DNA of 9,401 nucleotides from Nitrospirota bacterium (GTDB lineage Bacteria; Nitrospirota; 9FT-COMBO-42-15; HDB-SIOI813). Each line of letters starts with the position of its first letter. Within the stretch, counting starts at the first letter, position 1. The stretch lies in contig JAHFER010000049.1 of the NCBI GenBank assembly GCA_023248365.1, positions 1 through 9,401 of the forward strand, written 5' to 3'. The notes under the pieces were generated by a model that made no database searches, was not told where the DNA came from, and was given only the letters and a program-made list of their open reading frames with translations. Below are positions 6,540 to 9,401 of the stretch, in pieces. Both the position numbers and the translations under genes were made by a program.

Positions 6540-7400
6540 ATGGACATTTCTATAATTGAAATTAAAAAGATTGTTGAATCTGCCCTTTCTGAGGATATAG
6601 GGTCAGGTGATATAACAACTGCTTTTGTTGTTCCGGATAATCTGATGGCCAATGGGATTATTGTTGCAGAAGAGGATATAGTTCTGTCAGGCATTGGGGT
6701 TGCTGAAGAGGTATTCAGGGCGCTTGATTCAGATGTGGCCTTTGAAGCATTGGCTAATGATGGTGATTCAGTAAAGACTGGAAGTAACATTGCCCGTTTG
6801 CATGGTAACGCCAGGACACTTCTTACAGGGGAACGGGTGGCCCTCAATTTTCTCCAGAGGCTTTCAGGTATTGCAACACTGTCACGAAAATTCAAAGTGG
6901 CTGTTAATGGGTTTCCTGTCCGTATAGTTGATACAAGAAAAACTACGCCAGGATTGAGGACTCTTGAAAAATATGCAGTAAGGGCCGGCGGCTGCTGGAA
7001 CCACAGATTTGGGCTGTTTGATGGAATTCTTATAAAAGAAAATCACATTGCATTGACTGGAGGGATTGCAGTGGCTATATCTTCTGTCAAAGCACGTGTC
7101 CCTCATACCATAAAGATAGAAATAGAGGTGAGTAACTTAGAAGAGGTGAGGGAAGCAGTTCAAGCAGGGGCAGATATAATTTTATTGGATAATATGGATA
7201 TTCAGATGATGAAAGAAGCCGTCAGTATTATCAGGGGACATAAAGATAAAAACTTATTGATAGAAGCCTCCGGCGGTATGACGCTTGATAGAGTTAAAGA
7301 GGTTGCGTCTACTGGTGTAGATATTATATCAGCAGGTGCATTGATACATTCTGCGGTGTGGGCAAATATTAGCATGGACATAAATAAAATCAAAGAGTAA
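6540..7400 (+). CDS. nadC: Nicotinate-nucleotide pyrophosphorylase (quinolinate phosphoribosyltransferase)
   Basis: This enzyme converts quinolinate and phosphoribosyl pyrophosphate to nicotinate mononucleotide, CO2 and pyrophosphate, the step that commits quinolinate to NAD. The 286-residue protein has normal length. The N-terminal domain shows ALSEDIGSGDITT; the barrel has DTRKTTPGLR (131-140), KYAVRAGGCWNHRFGL (144-159), LIKENHI (164-170), IEIEV (193-197, Glu196), LLDNM (215-219) and a phosphate-binding EASGGM near the C-terminus. These basic and acidic residues form the known substrate pocket. Cys152 stands where many homologues have a third Gly in the GGG-NHR motif; Asn154-His155-Arg156 are intact. 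The ATG follows an in-frame TAA at 6522 and only a weak GGGAT ribosome site. nadA and nadB are not nearby. It is the first gene of a run with birA and coaX. Confidence 0.97.
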   Translation: MDISIIEIKKIVESALSEDIGSGDITTAFVVPDNLMANGIIVAEEDIVLSGIGVAEEVFRALDSDVAFEALANDGDSVKTGSNIARLHGNARTLLTGERVALNFLQRLSGIATLSRKFKVAVNGFPVRIVDTRKTTPGLRTLEKYAVRAGGCWNHRFGLFDGILIKENHIALTGGIAVAISSVKARVPHTIKIEIEVSNLEEVREAVQAGADIILLDNMDIQMMKEAVSIIRGHKDKNLLIEASGGMTLDRVKEVASTGVDIISAGALIHSAVWANISMDINKIKE

Positions 7401-7421
7401 AAATAAAAAATCAAAAGTTAA

Positions 7422-8408
7422 ATGCAAACTGAACAAATAGATAATCTCATAATAAACACTTTCAAAGATAGCAAGGACGGGTTTGTCTCCGGGCAGGATA
7501 TAAGTAATCAGATTAAGATTACGAGGGCCGCGGTGTGGAAGCATATAGAGGGGTTAAGGAAGAAGGGGTATGTTATTGAGAGTGTCCCGTCAAAGGGTTA
7601 TAAGTTGATGGCATCTCCTGATATAATATCTGCCGCAGAGATTAAGGGTGCAATAGATGTTAAGGTAACAGGCAGGGAATTGTTGATACTTGATGAGGTG
7701 GAATCTACAAATGACATTGCCATGAAATTCGGGGCGGAAGGTAAGGAAGAAGGGCTTGTGGTTGTGGCAGAATCTCAGCAGCACGGAAAGGGGAGGCTGG
7801 GACGAATATGGGCTTCACCAAAAGGGGTAAATCTCTATGTCTCTTTCCTGCTCAGACCGGATCTCCCGCCGATTAATGCGCCTGTGTTAACCATGATGGC
7901 ATCTCTTGCAACTGCTGAGGCGATCTCAGAAACAACGGGGCTTGAAACATGGATAAAATGGCCCAATGATATTCTTGTGAATCAAAAAAAGATCTGCGGT
8001 ATTTTGACAGAGATGAATGCTGAAGAAGAGAAGATAAATTACGTTGTAATCGGTATCGGGATAAATGTAAACATGAAACATGAGGATCTTCCAATGACTG
8101 TTAAGATTCCGGCAACCTCTGTTATTGAGTGTCTTGGGAGTAAATTAGATCGCTCTGAACTTTTATGCTCTGTTATAAAGAAGATGGATTTATATTATGG
8201 AGAACTGCATAATAACGGCATAATGGCAATTATCTATAAATGGCGCCGGCTATGTAACACGCTCAATAAGCGGGTGAGAGTTGTTCTGCATGAATCAGTT
8301 GTTACCGGTGTTGCTGAAGACGTTACTCAGGAAGGCGGGCTTGTATTAAGGATTAGCGGGGATTCAACAAAGGTAATATATTCAGGTGATATTACAGTAA
8401 TAGAGTGA
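7422..8408 (+). CDS. birA: Bifunctional biotin-[acetyl-CoA-carboxylase] ligase and biotin repressor BirA
   Basis: BirA makes biotinyl-AMP and attaches biotin to the lysine of carboxyl-carrier domains; with its N-terminal helix-turn-helix it can also act as a biotin-sensing repressor. The 328-residue protein has the three parts of class II ligases: a winged helix (about 8-62, recognition region ITRAAVWKHIEGLRKKGY at 33-50), the ligase core with GKGRLGRIWASP (122-133), KWPNDILV (179-186) and KKICGIL (189-195, catalytic Lys190), and the C-terminal SH3-like domain (GVAEDVTQEGGLVLR, from about 296). The ATG comes straight after an in-frame TAA (7419-7421) and has no visible Shine-Dalgarno sequence. 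No other ATG/GTG/TTG would keep the helix-turn-helix whole, so this start is probably right and may depend on ribosomes leaving nadC, 21 nt upstream. No biotin operator or bio gene is visible here, so regulatory targets lie elsewhere. Confidence 0.96.
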   Translation: MQTEQIDNLIINTFKDSKDGFVSGQDISNQIKITRAAVWKHIEGLRKKGYVIESVPSKGYKLMASPDIISAAEIKGAIDVKVTGRELLILDEVESTNDIAMKFGAEGKEEGLVVVAESQQHGKGRLGRIWASPKGVNLYVSFLLRPDLPPINAPVLTMMASLATAEAISETTGLETWIKWPNDILVNQKKICGILTEMNAEEEKINYVVIGIGINVNMKHEDLPMTVKIPATSVIECLGSKLDRSELLCSVIKKMDLYYGELHNNGIMAIIYKWRRLCNTLNKRVRVVLHESVVTGVAEDVTQEGGLVLRISGDSTKVIYSGDITVIE

Positions 8409-8417
8409 AGGGTACTG

Positions 8418-9185
8418 ATGCTTCTTGCAATAGACATAGGCAATACAAACATAGTGTTTGGAGTATATGACGATAAAAATATTCTTGATTACTGGAGGAT
8501 TAGTTCTGACCACAACAAGACAACAGATGAATATGGAATTCTCTTTCGCGAGGCGCTGAAGTCTGTTAGTTCAGGAATAACAAGTATTGATAGTGTCATT
8601 ATATCCTCTGTTGTGCCGCTGCTTACTACGGTCATGAAGAGGATGGTGAAAAGATATTTTAAACTCGATCCTGTTTTTGTGGATGAGAATATAAAAACAG
8701 GGATTACTATATGTTATGATAACCCTATGGATGTAGGGGCTGACAGGATAGTGAATGCAGTTGCAGCATATGCAATTTATGGCGGACCTGTTATAATAGT
8801 TGACTTTGGTACTGCAACGACGTTCTGTGCCGTGAGTAATAAATCTGAATATCTTGGTGGTGTCATAGTGCCGGGTATACTGATTTCACTTGACGCGTTG
8901 TCTCAGAGGGCGGCAAAGCTTCCCAGTGTAACGCTGGAAGCGCCGGAAAAGGTAATAGGCACGAGTACAATAACGAGTATGCAATCCGGCATTGTTTATG
9001 GCTATGCAGGACTTGTTGATGAACTGGTAGAGCGCATGAAACAGGAGATGGAAGGGGAACCTGCTGTTATTGCTACCGGCGGCCTTGCAGAGATGATAGC
9101 CGCCCAGACAAGGAATATAAAAGAGATAAATCCAATGCTGACATTGGAGGGGCTGAGAATGGTTTTTGAGATGAACAGAGGATAG
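8418..9185 (+). CDS. coaX: Type III pantothenate kinase
   Basis: CoaX phosphorylates pantothenate with ATP, the first step of coenzyme A synthesis; type III enzymes are generally insensitive to CoA feedback and need a monovalent cation. The 255-residue protein belongs to the acetate kinase/Hsp70/actin fold. It shows the P-loop-like DIGNTN (6-11), the pantothenate-site GADRIVNA with the catalytic base Asp109, VDFGTATTF (128-136, Asp129), GGVIVPGI, and ATGGLAEMI (219-227) near the second nucleotide-contact region. Length and all key motifs are normal. It starts 9 nt after birA with AAGGG about 5 nt before the ATG, so it is surely in the same operon. A birA-coaX neighbourhood is common in bacteria and fusions of the two are known. 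An inverted repeat begins right after its stop. Confidence 0.97.
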   Translation: MLLAIDIGNTNIVFGVYDDKNILDYWRISSDHNKTTDEYGILFREALKSVSSGITSIDSVIISSVVPLLTTVMKRMVKRYFKLDPVFVDENIKTGITICYDNPMDVGADRIVNAVAAYAIYGGPVIIVDFGTATTFCAVSNKSEYLGGVIVPGILISLDALSQRAAKLPSVTLEAPEKVIGTSTITSMQSGIVYGYAGLVDELVERMKQEMEGEPAVIATGGLAEMIAAQTRNIKEINPMLTLEGLRMVFEMNRG

Positions 9186-9188
9186 AAA

Positions 9189-9301
9189 TTATCACACAAA
9201 GGCACAGAGGCACGGAGAAAAGCAAATATTAAAGATAAAAATGCAAAATTGCAATTCAAAAATCAAAAATTTTGAATTTTGCTCTGTGTCTCTGTGGTTA
9301 A
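9189..9301. repeat. Intergenic inverted repeat built of CACAGAGG octamers, copy 2, with inner A/T-rich hairpin
   Basis: The left arm holds three tandem octamers, CACAAAGG, CACAGAGG and CACGGAGA (9195-9218). The right arm holds two inverted octamers, GCTCTGTG and TCTCTGTG (9281-9296), ending in GTTAA. This is the same layout as the copy after valS, but the centre is longer and A-rich. Within it AATTCAAAA (9253-9261) and TTTTGAATT (9270-9278) form a nested perfect inverted pair. The repeat starts about 3 nt after the coaX stop and ends about 30 nt before the next start codon. It could form a long imperfect stem in RNA; whether it ends transcription is unclear, as no G/C stem plus T-run is present. 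Confidence 0.75.
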
Positions 9302-9318
9302 AATAACTTAATAATCAG

Positions 9319-9325
9319 GGAGGTG
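9319..9325 (+). promoter_or_regulatory. Ribosome binding site of the right-edge gene
   Basis: GGAGGTG is a near-perfect Shine-Dalgarno sequence 6 nt before a TTG at 9332. It supports a real gene beginning there even though only 23 codons are visible. The GTG at 9323 and the TTG at 9329 are in frame but overlap or crowd the site. Confidence 0.6.
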
Positions 9326-9331
9326 GCTTTG

Positions 9332-9401
9332 TTGGATAACGATGATATTCAAAATGAAGAGGCGGAAGTGTCATTAGATAAATCCGGGGAGAGTATGGAT
9401 T
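9332..9401 (+). CDS. Start of an unidentified acidic protein, cut by the right edge
   Basis: From a TTG start the frame reads MDNDDIQNEEAEVSLDKSGE and a few more residues with no stop to the window end. The visible 23 residues are strongly acidic (ten Asp/Glu) and look disordered. I do not recognise a family. Acidic leaders of this kind occur on GrpE-like cochaperones, receiver or scaffold proteins and others, so no function is assigned. It follows coaX by about 146 nt, across the second inverted repeat, and its strong ribosome site makes it a plausible gene. Confidence 0.55.
   Translation, partial: MDNDDIQNEEAEVSLDKSGESMD

Overview
The window is an ordinary chromosomal stretch from what looks like a diderm, moderately low-GC bacterium. 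The GC content looks like the low-to-mid forties by eye; I did not compute it. The branched-chain amino acid ABC transporter, a stand-alone receiver protein with a helical tail next to valS, the nadC-birA-coaX order, and intergenic CACAGAGG-type inverted repeats together recall Nitrospirota or Desulfobacterota-like genomes. That placement is an inference from memory, not a database result.

Left part (1-2682, minus strand): a liv-type uptake operon read leftward. It runs livK-like lipoprotein binding protein, then livH-like permease, then livM-like permease, which leaves the window at the left edge. Spacing is very tight: 3 nt between livK and livH, and a 26-nt overlap between livH and livM. 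A good sigma70-type promoter (TTGACA, 17-nt spacer, TATTTT) lies just upstream of livK. The two ATPase genes expected for such a system would lie beyond the left edge.

Divergent spacer (2683-2958): the liv promoter, a CCCCTG/CAGGGG palindrome and a less convincing plus-strand promoter region.

Right part (2959-9401, plus strand): a receiver-domain protein with an acidic linker and a C-terminal helical module overlaps valS (valyl-tRNA synthetase) by 4 nt, ATGA type. After a 111-nt spacer filled by an inverted repeat comes a cofactor cluster: nadC (NAD synthesis), birA (biotin-protein ligase/repressor) and coaX (type III pantothenate kinase, CoA synthesis). A second copy of the repeat follows coaX. 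The start of an unidentified acidic protein, with a strong Shine-Dalgarno sequence and a TTG start, runs off the right edge.

I see no tRNA, rRNA, CRISPR array, insertion sequence, toxin-antitoxin pair or defence system. The points most worth a second look are the degenerate receiver coupled to valS, its C-terminal helix module, and the pair of octamer-built inverted repeats placed directly after valS and coaX.
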